Of a stretch of 64,000 nucleotides of DNA, positions 27,531 through 36,118 are shown piece by piece. The position numbers were made by a program, and so were the translations under genes. Under the pieces are notes generated by a model. It was not told where the DNA came from, searched no databases, and worked only from the letters and a program-made list of their open reading frames with translations. The stretch is from NCBI RefSeq assembly GCF_039524395.1, contig NZ_BAAAGO010000009.1, one strand, 5' to 3'. Numbering within the stretch: the first letter of the stretch is position 1; each line of letters starts with the position of its first letter. The DNA is from Micropruina glycogenica. GTDB lineage: Bacteria > Actinomycetota > Actinomycetes > Propionibacteriales > Propionibacteriaceae.

Positions 27531-27531
27531 A
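27531..27531. other. Ambiguous base (N)
   Basis: One undetermined base lies in the spacer between the terminator and the lipoprotein stop codon. It affects no predicted gene but marks a weak spot in the assembly next to a strong hairpin. Confidence 0.95.
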
Positions 27532-27538
27532 NCTGCGG

Positions 27539-27961
27539 TCAGCGGGTGGACGAGGTCGCCGCCGGGCCGTTCTGGCACAGGTGCGGGGTGTCGCTGGTGC
27601 CGAACCGGTAGTCGTACTCGGTGCCGGCGGCCTCGACGACCACCCGGGTGCCCTCGACCTGGGCCTGCGTGTACTGCACGCCGGGGGCCGGGCAGCCCAG
27701 CGAGCCGTCGTTGAAGGTGACGCTCTGGGCACTGACCACGCGCACCTGATCGGACGCCACGCCGCGCTTGGTCAGGTCGGCGCGAATCGCGGCCAGCCGG
27801 ACGTCCGACACGGTGGTCGACGGGCCCGACGGCACGCTGGCCGACGGCAACGGGCCCGTGGTCTGAAACCGGCTGGCCGGGTTGGTGGGCGTTGCACCCG
27901 GCGTCGTGGTGGCGCAGGCGCTCAGCAGCAGCAGGGCGGCGATGACGGCGAGGCGGCGCAT
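27539..27961 (-). CDS. Small lipoprotein, function unknown
   Basis: The 140-residue protein has a lipoprotein signal peptide ending in the lipobox LLSAC, followed by a Thr/Pro/Ser-rich linker and a compact domain with FNDGSLGCPAPGVQYTQAQV and VVVEAAGTEYDYRFG. Two later cysteines could form a disulfide on the outer face of the membrane. It begins 9 bp after the stop codon of the penicillin-binding-protein-like gene, so the two probably form an envelope-related operon. No function can be assigned. Confidence 0.8.
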   Translation of the reverse strand: MRRLAVIAALLLLSACATTTPGATPTNPASRFQTTGPLPSASVPSGPSTTVSDVRLAAIRADLTKRGVASDQVRVVSAQSVTFNDGSLGCPAPGVQYTQAQVEGTRVVVEAAGTEYDYRFGTSDTPHLCQNGPAATSSTR

Positions 27962-27970
27962 GCAGCCAGT

Positions 27971-29581
27971 CTAGGAGCCATCGAGATAGCGCTTCATGAG
28001 GGCGTCGGCGTGACCCGTCGAGTCGTACACGGCCACAGCCAGGTCGCCGCGCAGCACCGCGGTCCAGAGCCTGCCGTCGCCCGCCGCCCCCGCCTTCAGC
28101 TCGCGTTTGATCGCCGCCACCTCGTCGGGCCGCAGCCCGTCGGCGATAGCGGGCCGTTGCTCGTCGGCGAACAGGTGTGGGCGCCTGCTCTCGCCGGCGC
28201 CCACCGACGCCATGGCGGATGCCAGCGAGAAGGCCGAGAGCCGCAGCGAACCGCCGTCGGTTGCTGCCAAGAACACCGGAACACCGATGCGGGCCTCACC
28301 GTCAAGCCCCAGCGCCGCGACGGCGGCCGGCAACCCGTCGGCCCGCAGTCTCGCCACGACATCGACCGGTGCGAACGCGTCGGGGTAGATGCGGCGGGTG
28401 GTCGCCGCGGTCGTGCCCGGCGTGCTGGCCAGCACCAGCAGCGCGCCGTCCGAGGGCCGCACGACGACCACGGCGCGTCGTCCGATGCTGCCGATCAGCG
28501 CTTCGGCCCGCTGCTGCATGGGCTGCGACAAGGTGATGCGCAGCGCCTCGCCGTTCACCGCAGGCACCCGGAACAGGTCCCTCGCCGCCTCGGAGTGGCC
28601 GTCGGGGTAGGCCTGTACGACGAATCCGGTGATGCCCATCAGCGAGGCGTTGCGCGACTTCTGCAACCCGCCCAGGCCAACCAGGTCACCCTCGCGGATC
28701 GTGCCCCCGGAGGCCTTGATGATGTCGCCGGTGGCCTCGCCGACGCTGCCGAGCAGAGCCCGCGCGAAGCTGCCGGTGCGCGCCAACGGACGCACCGCGT
28801 CGAGCACCCGCACGCCCGGCACATTCGCCACCTTGGCCAGCACCGACCACGCCTCGGAGCCCACCGAGCGCACCACCGCGGCCTCGACGAAAGCCTTCGG
28901 ACCGTACGCGGCCACCTTGGCCACGTAGGCGTCGGGGTCGATGCCGACCGCCTTGGCCAGGGCTCGCGCCGCGGCGGGCTGCCGGTCGGCGGGCAGCTGG
29001 GGCTTGTCGAGACCGATGCGCCGGGCGTCCTGATTCCAGACCAGCCGCTCGTCGTCGGCGCCGATCACCTCGCCGCGCACCGGCGCCAGCCGGACGGCCC
29101 GCAGCCGGTCGCCCGGCTGCAGCCCCGACGCGATCAGGTCGCGGCTCCACACCGCGGTCCACCCGTCGGCGCCGCGGGCGAGCTGCAGGTAGGCGTCTTG
29201 AACCCAGTGCGGCTTGCCCTGATGAATCGTCCAGTCGGCCTGCAGCCGGGCCGTGCCGCGGCGTTGCTGGTCGTCGAGCTGCACGTTCTGCACGGTGACC
29301 ACCGGCTTCAGGGTGCCCATGCCGCGCAGCGTGGCGGCCAGGTCGTCGATCTCGTTCGGCCCCACGGTCGCGGCGAACGCGCCGTCGCCGATGGTGTGAT
29401 TCGTCAGAGCGTCAACAGCCCGCTGGGCGGCCACGGTGGCCGGGCCGGTCTGGTCGTTGATGGTGCGCCAGGCGAAGAATCCCCCGCCGGCGGCCAGCAC
29501 CACGGCCAGGGCGCCCACGAACCACCACCACATCCAGACCGGACGACGGGTGCGCGGCGCGGCGGGCCGGGGTGCGTCCAT
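27971..29581 (-). CDS. Penicillin-binding-protein-like pseudoenzyme
   Basis: The 536-residue protein has a membrane anchor (about 16-37), an NTF2-like MecA_N-type domain (about 45-150, ending WTAVWSRDLIASGLQPGDRL), a dimerisation-domain-like part (RGEVIGADDERLVWNQDARR) and a shortened transpeptidase-like domain. Landmarks that normally flank the catalytic motifs survive (SDGALLVLAS, then RIYPDAFAP; LPAAVAALGL; LRGDLAVAVYD), but S-x-x-K, S-x-N and K-T-G are all missing. The domain has lost the segment that holds the serine nucleophile. The frame is open throughout, so it is probably expressed as a non-catalytic wall-synthesis partner or sensor rather than being a pseudogene. Confidence 0.8.
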   Translation of the reverse strand: MDAPRPAAPRTRRPVWMWWWFVGALAVVLAAGGGFFAWRTINDQTGPATVAAQRAVDALTNHTIGDGAFAATVGPNEIDDLAATLRGMGTLKPVVTVQNVQLDDQQRRGTARLQADWTIHQGKPHWVQDAYLQLARGADGWTAVWSRDLIASGLQPGDRLRAVRLAPVRGEVIGADDERLVWNQDARRIGLDKPQLPADRQPAAARALAKAVGIDPDAYVAKVAAYGPKAFVEAAVVRSVGSEAWSVLAKVANVPGVRVLDAVRPLARTGSFARALLGSVGEATGDIIKASGGTIREGDLVGLGGLQKSRNASLMGITGFVVQAYPDGHSEAARDLFRVPAVNGEALRITLSQPMQQRAEALIGSIGRRAVVVVRPSDGALLVLASTPGTTAATTRRIYPDAFAPVDVVARLRADGLPAAVAALGLDGEARIGVPVFLAATDGGSLRLSAFSLASAMASVGAGESRRPHLFADEQRPAIADGLRPDEVAAIKRELKAGAAGDGRLWTAVLRGDLAVAVYDSTGHADALMKRYLDGS

Positions 29582-29603
29582 GGTGTTGGAGACTACGCGG
29601 TCA

Positions 29604-30587
29604 CTACGACACCGGCCCGGTGGTGCGCCGAACCACCAGCCGCACCGGCAGCAGCACGTCGGCCGGCTCGGGGGCCACCGCGTCGCTACGGTGCGCCATG
29701 GCCTGGCGCAGCAGCCGGGCCGCCGCCCGGCCCTTGGCGTCGACGTCTTGCGCCACGGTGGTGAGCCCTAGGCCGGCGGCGACCGGATGGTCGTCGAAGC
29801 CCACCACCGACAGCTCGCCCGGCACGTCGAGGCCGAGGTCGGCCGCTACCGCCAGGGTCTGGGCGGCCACCAGGTCGGTGACGCAGAGCACCGCCGTGGG
29901 CCGCACCCGGCGCAGCAGGTCGGCGATGGCGGCGGAGTTGTCGCCGTACGGGTCGACGAACCCCACCACCGGTTTGATTCCGCCGAGCCCGTCGATCCAG
30001 CCGGCCAGGCGTTCGTCCGGCACCCCATGACCATCCCCCGCCGCTCCCCCGGTGAGTACCAGCACGGTGCGGTGGCCCAGCTCGGCCACGTGCGCCGCGG
30101 CGTCTCGGGCGCCGCCGCGATCGTCGATCGCGACGTGCGGGCCGTCCGGCCACTCCATGTCGACGCCCACCACGGGCACGCCGCGGCCGTGCAGCCACTG
30201 CATGGCCTCGGCCTTCGCCGACGACGAGTAGGCCACGGCGCCGTCCATGGGCACGTCGTGGGCGGGCACGGTGGGCGGCAGCAGGGTGAGCGCCAGGCCG
30301 TCGCCGGCGAGCTCGTCGGCCAAGGCGCCCAGAAAGTGGGCGGTGACCGCGTCCGACAGGGCGAGCCGCAGCGGCTGCGTCCAGAGCACCCCGATGGCGC
30401 CCGAGGTGCCGGTGGCCAGCGAGCGCGCGGCCGGGTCGGGGCCGCGGTAACCCAAAGCGGCGGCCTCGGCCAGAATGCGGTCACGCAGGTCGGCCGAGAG
30501 CTGGTCGGGGCGCGAGTAGGCGTTCGACACCGTCATGCGGCTGACCCCCAGCCGATCGGCGATCGACTGGAGAGTGACCCTCGCCAT
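29604..30587 (-). CDS. LacI-family transcriptional regulator
   Basis: The 327-residue protein opens with a LacI helix-turn-helix (VTLQSIADRLGVSRMTVSNAYSRPDQLS), then a periplasmic-binding-like effector domain with PTAVLCVTDLVAAQTLAVAADLGLDVPGELSVVGFDD. It is divergent from a GH13 glucosidase gene across a 75-bp spacer holding a matching inverted repeat, so it most likely represses that gene until an oligosaccharide or sugar effector binds. ATG at 30587 follows GAGGAGGGG; the frame upstream of it is excluded on that basis. Confidence 0.94.
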   Translation of the reverse strand: MARVTLQSIADRLGVSRMTVSNAYSRPDQLSADLRDRILAEAAALGYRGPDPAARSLATGTSGAIGVLWTQPLRLALSDAVTAHFLGALADELAGDGLALTLLPPTVPAHDVPMDGAVAYSSSAKAEAMQWLHGRGVPVVGVDMEWPDGPHVAIDDRGGARDAAAHVAELGHRTVLVLTGGAAGDGHGVPDERLAGWIDGLGGIKPVVGFVDPYGDNSAAIADLLRRVRPTAVLCVTDLVAAQTLAVAADLGLDVPGELSVVGFDDHPVAAGLGLTTVAQDVDAKGRAAARLLRQAMAHRSDAVAPEPADVLLPVRLVVRRTTGPVS

Positions 30588-30626
30588 GCCCCTCCTCGAC
30601 TTGTGTGCGGACGTCCGTTGCACTAA

Positions 30627-30655
30627 CTTTACCGGTACAGACTATACCGGTAAAG
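30627..30655. promoter_or_regulatory. LacI-family operator in the glucosidase promoter
   Basis: Perfect 11-bp arms CTTTACCGGTA (30627-30637) and TACCGGTAAAG (30645-30655) are separated by CAGACTA. The right arm overlaps the AAAGG ribosome binding site of the glucosidase gene. Its position between the divergent regulator and its likely target supports repression and autoregulation. Confidence 0.8.
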
Positions 30656-30662
30656 GGGCAGC

Positions 30663-32321
30663 ATGAACGGGCGGAACGCAGGCAACGACTGGTGGCGGCA
30701 CGCGGTGGTGTACCAGATCTATCCGCGCAGCTTCGCCGACGCCAACGGCGACGGCGTGGGTGACGTGGCGGGCATGCGCAGCAAGATTCCGCACCTGGCG
30801 GCGCTCGGCGTCGACGCCATCTGGATCAGCCCGTGGTACCCCTCGCCGATGAAGGACGCCGGCTACGACGTCAGCGACTACCGCGACATCGAGCCCGTGT
30901 TCGGCACCTTGCCCGAGGCGGACGCCCTGATCGCCGAAGCCCATGCCGCCGGCATCAAGGTGATCATCGACATCGTGCCCAATCACACCTCTGACCAGCA
31001 CGTGCTGTTTCAGCAGGCGCTGGCCGCCGGGCCCGGTTCGCCCGAGCGCGACCTGTTCGTGTTTCGCGACGGACGCGGCACCGCCGGCGAGTTGCCCCCC
31101 AACGACTGGCAGAGCACGTTCGGCGGCCCGGCCTGGACCCGGGTGTCCGACGGCCAGTGGTACCTGCACCTGTTCACGCCGGAACAGCCCGACGTGAACT
31201 GGCGCAACCAGGCGATCAAGGACGAGTTCGCCAAGACCCTGCGGTTCTGGTTCGACCGCGGCATCGACGGCTTTCGCATCGACGTGGCGCACGGCCTCGA
31301 GAAGGACTGGAACCTGCCCGACCTCAAGGGCCTGCTGTTCCCGCTCGACGAGGGCGTCGAGTACGACCACCCGCACTGGGACCAGCCGGCGGTGCACGAC
31401 ATCTTTCGCGAGTGGCGGGCCATTGCTGATGAGTACCAGCCGTCGCGCGCGTTCTGCGGCGAGATCTGGGTGGGCCGTCCGCACCGACTGGCCGCCTACC
31501 TGCGCCCCGACGAACTGCACACCGCGTTCAACTTCGAGTTTCTGATGGCGCCGTGGCTGCCCGATCAGCTGCGCGCGGTGATCGACTCGACCATCGCCAA
31601 CCACGCGGCTGTCGGCGCGCCGGCCACCTGGGTGCTCGGCAACCACGACGTGATGAGGCCGGTGTCGCGCTACGCCCGCGAGCAGGTCGGCCTGGTGCAC
31701 GGCGCCCGCAACCTGATTCACTTCGAGGGCATCCCCGCCGACGTCGAGCTGGGCCGTCGCCGCGCCCGCGCCGCGGCGCTGCTGATGTTCGGCCTGCCCG
31801 GCAGCTCGTACGTGTACGAGGGCGAAGAGCTCGGCCTGCCCGAGGCCGAGGACATTCCGGCCGACCAGTTGCAGGACCCGGTCTGGGCCATGTCGGGCCA
31901 CACCGACAAGGGCCGCGACGGCTGCCGGGTGCCGCTGCCCTGGACGAGCGAGGGCTACGACTACGGCTTCTCGCCCGAGGGTGGTGCGGCCCCGTGGCTG
32001 CCCCAGCCCGCCGAGTGGGCCGAGCTGGCCGCCGACGCGCAGGCGGGCCTTCCCGGCTCGACGCTGACGCTCTACCGCGACGCGCTCGCGTTGCGTCGGC
32101 AGCTGCCCGAACTGGGCGACGGCACGCTGACCTGGCTGGACGCTCCCGCGCAGGTGCTGGCCTACACCCGCCCCGGCGACGGCGGCGGTGCCGAGTTCCA
32201 GAGCTGGACGAACTTCGGCAGCGAACCGGTCGAGCTGGCGGCCGGTGAGGTGCTGATCAGCTCGGGCGACCTGGTCGACGGCTTGCTGCCGTCCGACACC
32301 ACGGTGTGGCTGAAGGCCTGA
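30663..32321 (+). CDS. GH13 alpha-glucosidase
   Basis: The 552-residue protein is a glycoside hydrolase family 13 alpha-glucosidase that cleaves terminal alpha-linked glucose from maltose- or isomaltose-type oligosaccharides. WWRHAVVYQIYPRSFADANG opens the barrel; catalytic residues are Asp207 (GFRIDVAHG), Glu267 (CGEIWVG) and Asp329 (GNHDV). There is no signal peptide, so it acts in the cytosol on imported sugars. No sugar transporter gene is adjacent. The ATG is preceded by AAAGGGG within the operator, so LacI binding could block both transcription and translation. Confidence 0.95.
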   Translation: MNGRNAGNDWWRHAVVYQIYPRSFADANGDGVGDVAGMRSKIPHLAALGVDAIWISPWYPSPMKDAGYDVSDYRDIEPVFGTLPEADALIAEAHAAGIKVIIDIVPNHTSDQHVLFQQALAAGPGSPERDLFVFRDGRGTAGELPPNDWQSTFGGPAWTRVSDGQWYLHLFTPEQPDVNWRNQAIKDEFAKTLRFWFDRGIDGFRIDVAHGLEKDWNLPDLKGLLFPLDEGVEYDHPHWDQPAVHDIFREWRAIADEYQPSRAFCGEIWVGRPHRLAAYLRPDELHTAFNFEFLMAPWLPDQLRAVIDSTIANHAAVGAPATWVLGNHDVMRPVSRYAREQVGLVHGARNLIHFEGIPADVELGRRRARAAALLMFGLPGSSYVYEGEELGLPEAEDIPADQLQDPVWAMSGHTDKGRDGCRVPLPWTSEGYDYGFSPEGGAAPWLPQPAEWAELAADAQAGLPGSTLTLYRDALALRRQLPELGDGTLTWLDAPAQVLAYTRPGDGGGAEFQSWTNFGSEPVELAAGEVLISSGDLVDGLLPSDTTVWLKA

Positions 32322-32344
32322 AAACCACCCCGAAAAGAATTCTT

Positions 32345-32493
32345 CGAAAAGGTTGTATCAGGTCCGGCCGGTCGCGCACCTAGTCGTTGAAGTCGCTGAT
32401 CCCGAGGGTGCTGGGGGGACGAATCGGCGGTGTGGCTTCAACGGGGGGGAACGCATGGTGCGCGACGCACCGGCCGGCCGGACCTTTTCGGGG
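32345..32493. repeat. Large nested inverted repeat downstream of the glucosidase gene
   Basis: Outer arms at 32361-32380 (GGTCCGGCCGGTCGCGCACC) and 32457-32484 are complementary apart from an 8-base insertion in the right arm. An additional CGAAAAGG/CCTTTTCG pair lies outside them and an inner pair CGTTGAAG (32385-32392) and CTTCAACG (32436-32443) inside. The spacer between the glucosidase and the Rdx gene is 241 bp. A structured RNA, a MITE or a terminator are all possible. Confidence 0.6.
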
Positions 32494-32562
32494 GATAGGG
32501 CCCGGCCGACCGGGCGTCGCGCACTGCGCCGTTCAGGCCAGGCGCCGGCGTCCGGCAGAATC

Positions 32563-32883
32563 ATGGCTGTGCCGACCCGCCAAGAACCTCCGATCGTCAC
32601 CATTCGCTACTGCACCGGGTGTCGCTGGCTGCTGCGCGCCCAGTGGTACCAGGGCGAACTGCTGCAGACCTTCGGCGACGTGCTCGGCGGGGTGCTGCTG
32701 GTGCCGTCCTGCGGGGCCATGTTTCGCATCGAGGTGGGCGAGGTGACGGTGTGGAACCGCAAGACCGACGGCGGCTTTCCTGAGATTGCCGTGTTGAAAC
32801 GCCTGGTGCGCGACCTGGTGGCCCCCACGATGTCGCTCGGCCACTCCGACTCACAGTCACCGGAACCTGAGCCGAAAAGCTGA
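32563..32883 (+). CDS. Rdx-family (SelW/SelT/SelH-like) redox protein
   Basis: The 106-residue protein has the Rdx thioredoxin-like fold: VTIRYCTGCRWLLRAQWYQGELL with CxxC where eukaryotic selenoprotein W has CxxU, and LVPSCGAMFRIEVGEVTVWNRKTDGGFPE towards the end. Members are thought to act in thiol redox regulation. The ATG at 32563 gives the standard N-terminus; the frame extending upstream crosses the inverted repeat and is rejected. It converges on the symporter gene with five bases between the stop codons. Confidence 0.88.
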   Translation: MAVPTRQEPPIVTIRYCTGCRWLLRAQWYQGELLQTFGDVLGGVLLVPSCGAMFRIEVGEVTVWNRKTDGGFPEIAVLKRLVRDLVAPTMSLGHSDSQSPEPEPKS

Positions 32884-32888
32884 TCAGT

Positions 32889-34466
32889 TCAGTGCGTGAC
32901 TGCTTTCTCGGCGCCGGCACCGGTCATCGAGCGAACCTCCATCTCGGCCTGCTTGGCGGCGTCGAACTCCTTGCTGGTGACCGTGCCCAGCCACCCCAGG
33001 AAGAAGCCCAGCGGTACCGAGATCAGCGCCGGGTTGGTGAGGGGGAACCACGCGAAGTTCACCGCCGGGAACATCGAGGTCTTCAGCCCCGACACCACCG
33101 GCGAGAACGCGATCAGACCCACCGCCGAGATCAGCCCACCGTAGATCGACCACACCGAGCCGCGGGTATTGAACCGCTTCCAGTACAGCGAGTACAGAAT
33201 GGACGGCAGGTTGGCGCTGGCCGCCACCGCGAACGCCAGCGACACCAGGAACGCGACGTTCTGACCGTTGGCCGCAATGCCTCCGATGATCGAGATGACG
33301 CCGATCACGATGGCGGTGGTGCGGGCCACCTGCACCTCTTTCTCGGGGGTCGCCTCACCGTTCTTGAGCACCGAGTTGTAGATGTCGTGGGCGAACGAAG
33401 CGGCCGCGGTGATGGTCAGGCCCGCCACCACGGCGAGAATCGTCGCGAAGGCGACGCCGGCGATCACGCCGAGCAGAATCTCACCGCCCAGGTGGTACGC
33501 CAGTGCCGGTGCAGCCGAGTTCACTCCGCCCGGAGCGCCCAGAATGGCGTCCTTGCCGACGAAGACGGCGGCGCCGTAACCCAGAATCAGCGTGAACAGG
33601 TAGAAGGCGCCGATCAGGCCGATGGCCCACGACACCGAGCGCCGGGCCTCTTTGGCGGTGGGCACGGTGTAGAACCGCATGAGCACGTGCGGCAGGCCGG
33701 CGGCGCCGAAGATCAGCGCGATCGACAACGACACGAAACTGAGCGGATCCTTGCCGTACTGCAGCATCGGCTCCAACACCTTCACTCCATCGGGGCTGGC
33801 CTGCGACGCCGCGCCGAGCAGGTTCGACAGGTTGAACCCGAAGTTCCACATCACCATCACGGTGATGAACCCGGCACCCAGAATCAGCAGCACGGCCTTG
33901 ATGATCTGCACCCAGGTGGTGCCCTTCATGCCGCCCACCAGCACGTAGGTGATCATCAGCACGCCCACCAGCGCGATCACCAGGCCCTGCTGGGTCTTGT
34001 CGGTGATGCCCAGCAGCAGGGCCACCAGGCCGCCTGCGCCGGCCATCTGGGCCAGCAGGTAGAAGAACGACACCGCCAAGGTGGACGTCGCCGCGGCGGT
34101 CCGAACGGGACGCTGCTGCATGCGAAAGCTCAGCACGTCGGCCATCGTGTACTTACCGGTGTTGCGCAACGGTTCGGCCACCAGCAGCAGGGCCACCAGC
34201 CAGGCCACCAAGAAGCCGATCGAGTACAGCAGCCCGTCGTAGCCGTACACCGCGACGGCTCCGGCGATGCCGAGAAAGGATGCGGCCGACAGGTAGTCGC
34301 CGGCGATGGCGATGCCGTTCTGGCGGCCGTCGAAGCTGCGTCCACCGGCGTAGAAGTCCGAGGCGGACTTGCTGCCGCGGGTGGCGACCCGAATCACGAT
34401 GAACAACGTGAACAGCACGAAGATGCCGAAGATGGCCATGTTCAACAGCGGATTACCCATTTGCAT
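32889..34466 (-). CDS. actP: Cation/acetate-type sodium:solute symporter
   Basis: The 525-residue, about 13-helix membrane protein belongs to the sodium:solute symporter family, closest in layout to ActP and MctC, which import acetate, propionate or pyruvate. SDFYAGGRSFDGRQNGIAIA near the start and GDYLSAASFLGIAGAVA are typical of this subgroup. Its first 14 bases overlap the DUF485 gene, the pairing normally seen with ActP. The substrate is inferred by family; the IS element beyond DUF485 may affect expression. Confidence 0.92.
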   Translation of the reverse strand: MQMGNPLLNMAIFGIFVLFTLFIVIRVATRGSKSASDFYAGGRSFDGRQNGIAIAGDYLSAASFLGIAGAVAVYGYDGLLYSIGFLVAWLVALLLVAEPLRNTGKYTMADVLSFRMQQRPVRTAAATSTLAVSFFYLLAQMAGAGGLVALLLGITDKTQQGLVIALVGVLMITYVLVGGMKGTTWVQIIKAVLLILGAGFITVMVMWNFGFNLSNLLGAASQASPDGVKVLEPMLQYGKDPLSFVSLSIALIFGAAGLPHVLMRFYTVPTAKEARRSVSWAIGLIGAFYLFTLILGYGAAVFVGKDAILGAPGGVNSAAPALAYHLGGEILLGVIAGVAFATILAVVAGLTITAAASFAHDIYNSVLKNGEATPEKEVQVARTTAIVIGVISIIGGIAANGQNVAFLVSLAFAVAASANLPSILYSLYWKRFNTRGSVWSIYGGLISAVGLIAFSPVVSGLKTSMFPAVNFAWFPLTNPALISVPLGFFLGWLGTVTSKEFDAAKQAEMEVRSMTGAGAEKAVTH

Positions 34467-34878
34467 GGCTGCCCCCTTCGAGTTCGTCGCGCAGTTGCCC
34501 GGCCAGCGGGTCGAGGTTGCGGTTGGCGTGCCGCACGTACAGCCAGGTGATCAGAAACGTGGTGACGAACTGCGCCAGGCCCATCGCCATGCCGACGTTG
34601 ATGTAGCCGATGAACGGCGTCGACATGAAGCCGTGGGCGTAGGTCGACAGCAGCACGTAGAGGAAGTACCAGACGACGAAGACCGCGGTCATCGGAAAGG
34701 CGAACTTTCGAAAGGTGGTGCGCAGCCGGTCGAAGTCCTCCGAGGTGTGTACCCGTTCGAAGGCGGCCTGGCTGATCTCGGCGTGGTGTTCGCCGGTGAG
34801 TTCGGGCAGTGGGTTGTGGTGGGGCGGTAGATGCCGCTCGGGATCGTCCTTTGTTGGTGGCTCGTTGGCAGAGCTCAC
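34453..34878 (-). CDS. DUF485 membrane protein, symporter partner
   Basis: The 141-residue protein has two membrane helices (MTAVFVVWYFLYVLLSTYAH and VGMAMGLAQFVTTFLITWLYV) and a charged N-terminal part, as in DUF485 proteins encoded with acetate symporters. GTG at 34878 (VSSANEPP) lies 16 bp from the end of the IS3 element; the open frame that continues to 34932 reads into IS DNA. GAGAG precedes the GTG. It overlaps actP by 14 bp. The natural promoter was probably on the other side of the insertion. Confidence 0.85.
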   Translation of the reverse strand: MSSANEPPTKDDPERHLPPHHNPLPELTGEHHAEISQAAFERVHTSEDFDRLRTTFRKFAFPMTAVFVVWYFLYVLLSTYAHGFMSTPFIGYINVGMAMGLAQFVTTFLITWLYVRHANRNLDPLAGQLRDELEGGSHANG

Positions 34879-34928
34879 GATTGCTCTCTGGTCTGATTGG
34901 CTCTCAACGGACAGCTGATTTTGATGGT

Positions 34929-35837
34929 TCACGCTGCTTCTGATTTGTGTTGCTGGTATTCGAGGGCGACCTGGGCGGGTGTCTTGTAGCCGATCCCGGA
35001 GTGAATACGGGTCCGATTGTAGAAGACTTCGATATATTCGGCAATGAGCCGGCGGGCCTTCTTCCGGGTGGGTAGCACGACCCGGTAGACGAGCTCGTTC
35101 TTCAAAGCAGCGAAGAATGATTCGGCCATCGCATTATCCCAGCAGACACCGGTCCGCCCCAGCGAACCGACGATCCCAAGGGACTCCAAATGCTTCGCGA
35201 ATTGGGTCGAGGTGTATTGGGCTCCCCGGTCGGAATGAAAGATTGCACCAGGGGCGAGTGGTTGGCGGGTGGCCGCCATCGTGAGGGCGTCACAGATCAG
35301 GTCGGTGCGCATGTGCGGGGCCATCGACCAACCGAGGACCTGCTTGGTGCAGCAATCGATGACGGTGGCCAGGTAGAGCCAGCCCTGCCAGGTCTTGATG
35401 TAGGTGATGTCACCCACCAGCTTCACCCCCGGCTCCTCGGCGGTGAAGTCCCGCTGGACCCGGTCACGAATCGGGTCAGCGTCCGGGTCCTGCTCGGTGG
35501 TGACCTTGTAGGCACGGGGCTGGCAGGCGACCAGTCCCGCCTCGCGCATGATCGAGCGGACCAGGTCGACCGACGCCGAGGCCACCTCCGGGTCGGCGGA
35601 GCCGGCCAGGACGGCATGCACCCGCCGCACCCCGTAGACACCGCGGCCGGCCTCGAAGGCGGCGTGCACGTGCCGGGTGAGCTTGGCCCGGCGCAACTGC
35701 CTCGGCGACGGCACGGCCCGCTGCCAGTCGTAGAATCCCGACCTGGACACCTCCAAGCCGGCGCACATCGCACTCACCGAGGGAGCCGGTCCGCTCATGG
35801 CCTGCTCCGCGGCAATGAGCGCGTACTTGTCGCTCAC
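34929..35837 (-). CDS. IS3-family transposase OrfB (DDE integrase)
   Basis: The 302-residue product has an HTH_21 segment (RGVYGVRRVHAVL) and an rve catalytic core with Asp143 (VGDITYI), Asp203 (FHSDRGAQYTS) and Glu239 (DNAMAESFF), 35 residues apart as required for DDE(35)E. It appears intact. GTG at 35837 overlaps the orfA stop by four bases (GTGA), so OrfB could be made by coupling or by frameshifting into an OrfAB fusion. Confidence 0.94.
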   Translation of the reverse strand: MSDKYALIAAEQAMSGPAPSVSAMCAGLEVSRSGFYDWQRAVPSPRQLRRAKLTRHVHAAFEAGRGVYGVRRVHAVLAGSADPEVASASVDLVRSIMREAGLVACQPRAYKVTTEQDPDADPIRDRVQRDFTAEEPGVKLVGDITYIKTWQGWLYLATVIDCCTKQVLGWSMAPHMRTDLICDALTMAATRQPLAPGAIFHSDRGAQYTSTQFAKHLESLGIVGSLGRTGVCWDNAMAESFFAALKNELVYRVVLPTRKKARRLIAEYIEVFYNRTRIHSGIGYKTPAQVALEYQQHKSEAA

Positions 35838-36118
35838 TGTTGCTCCCTCGCGAAGTAGGCCGCTGCTTTTTTCAGGAAGTCGTTCATCAACCGAAGTTCT
35901 CGATTCTCACGTTCGAGTTCCCGCAACCGGGCACGATCCGGCAACGAAAGCTCCTCACTCACCGGGTGCTCACGCCGATACTTGTTGACCCAGTTCCCCA
36001 ACGTGCCCTCATTGATCCCCAGATCCCGCGCAACCTTCGCGATCGGCTGATCATTCTCCAGCGCCATCCTCACCGCCTCGTCACGGTATTCCTGCGTATA
36101 TTTCTTGTACTTGGACAT
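35834..36118 (-). CDS. IS3-family transposase OrfA
   Basis: The 94-residue protein is the transposase helix-turn-helix subunit (YTQEYRDEAVRMALENDQP, then VARDLGINEGTLGNWVNKYR) followed by the leucine-zipper-like region ARLRELERENRELRLMNDFL. It binds the IS ends. It is complete, with its ATG preceded by GAGGAGGAG. Confidence 0.93.
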   Translation of the reverse strand: MSKYKKYTQEYRDEAVRMALENDQPIAKVARDLGINEGTLGNWVNKYRREHPVSEELSLPDRARLRELERENRELRLMNDFLKKAAAYFAREQQ

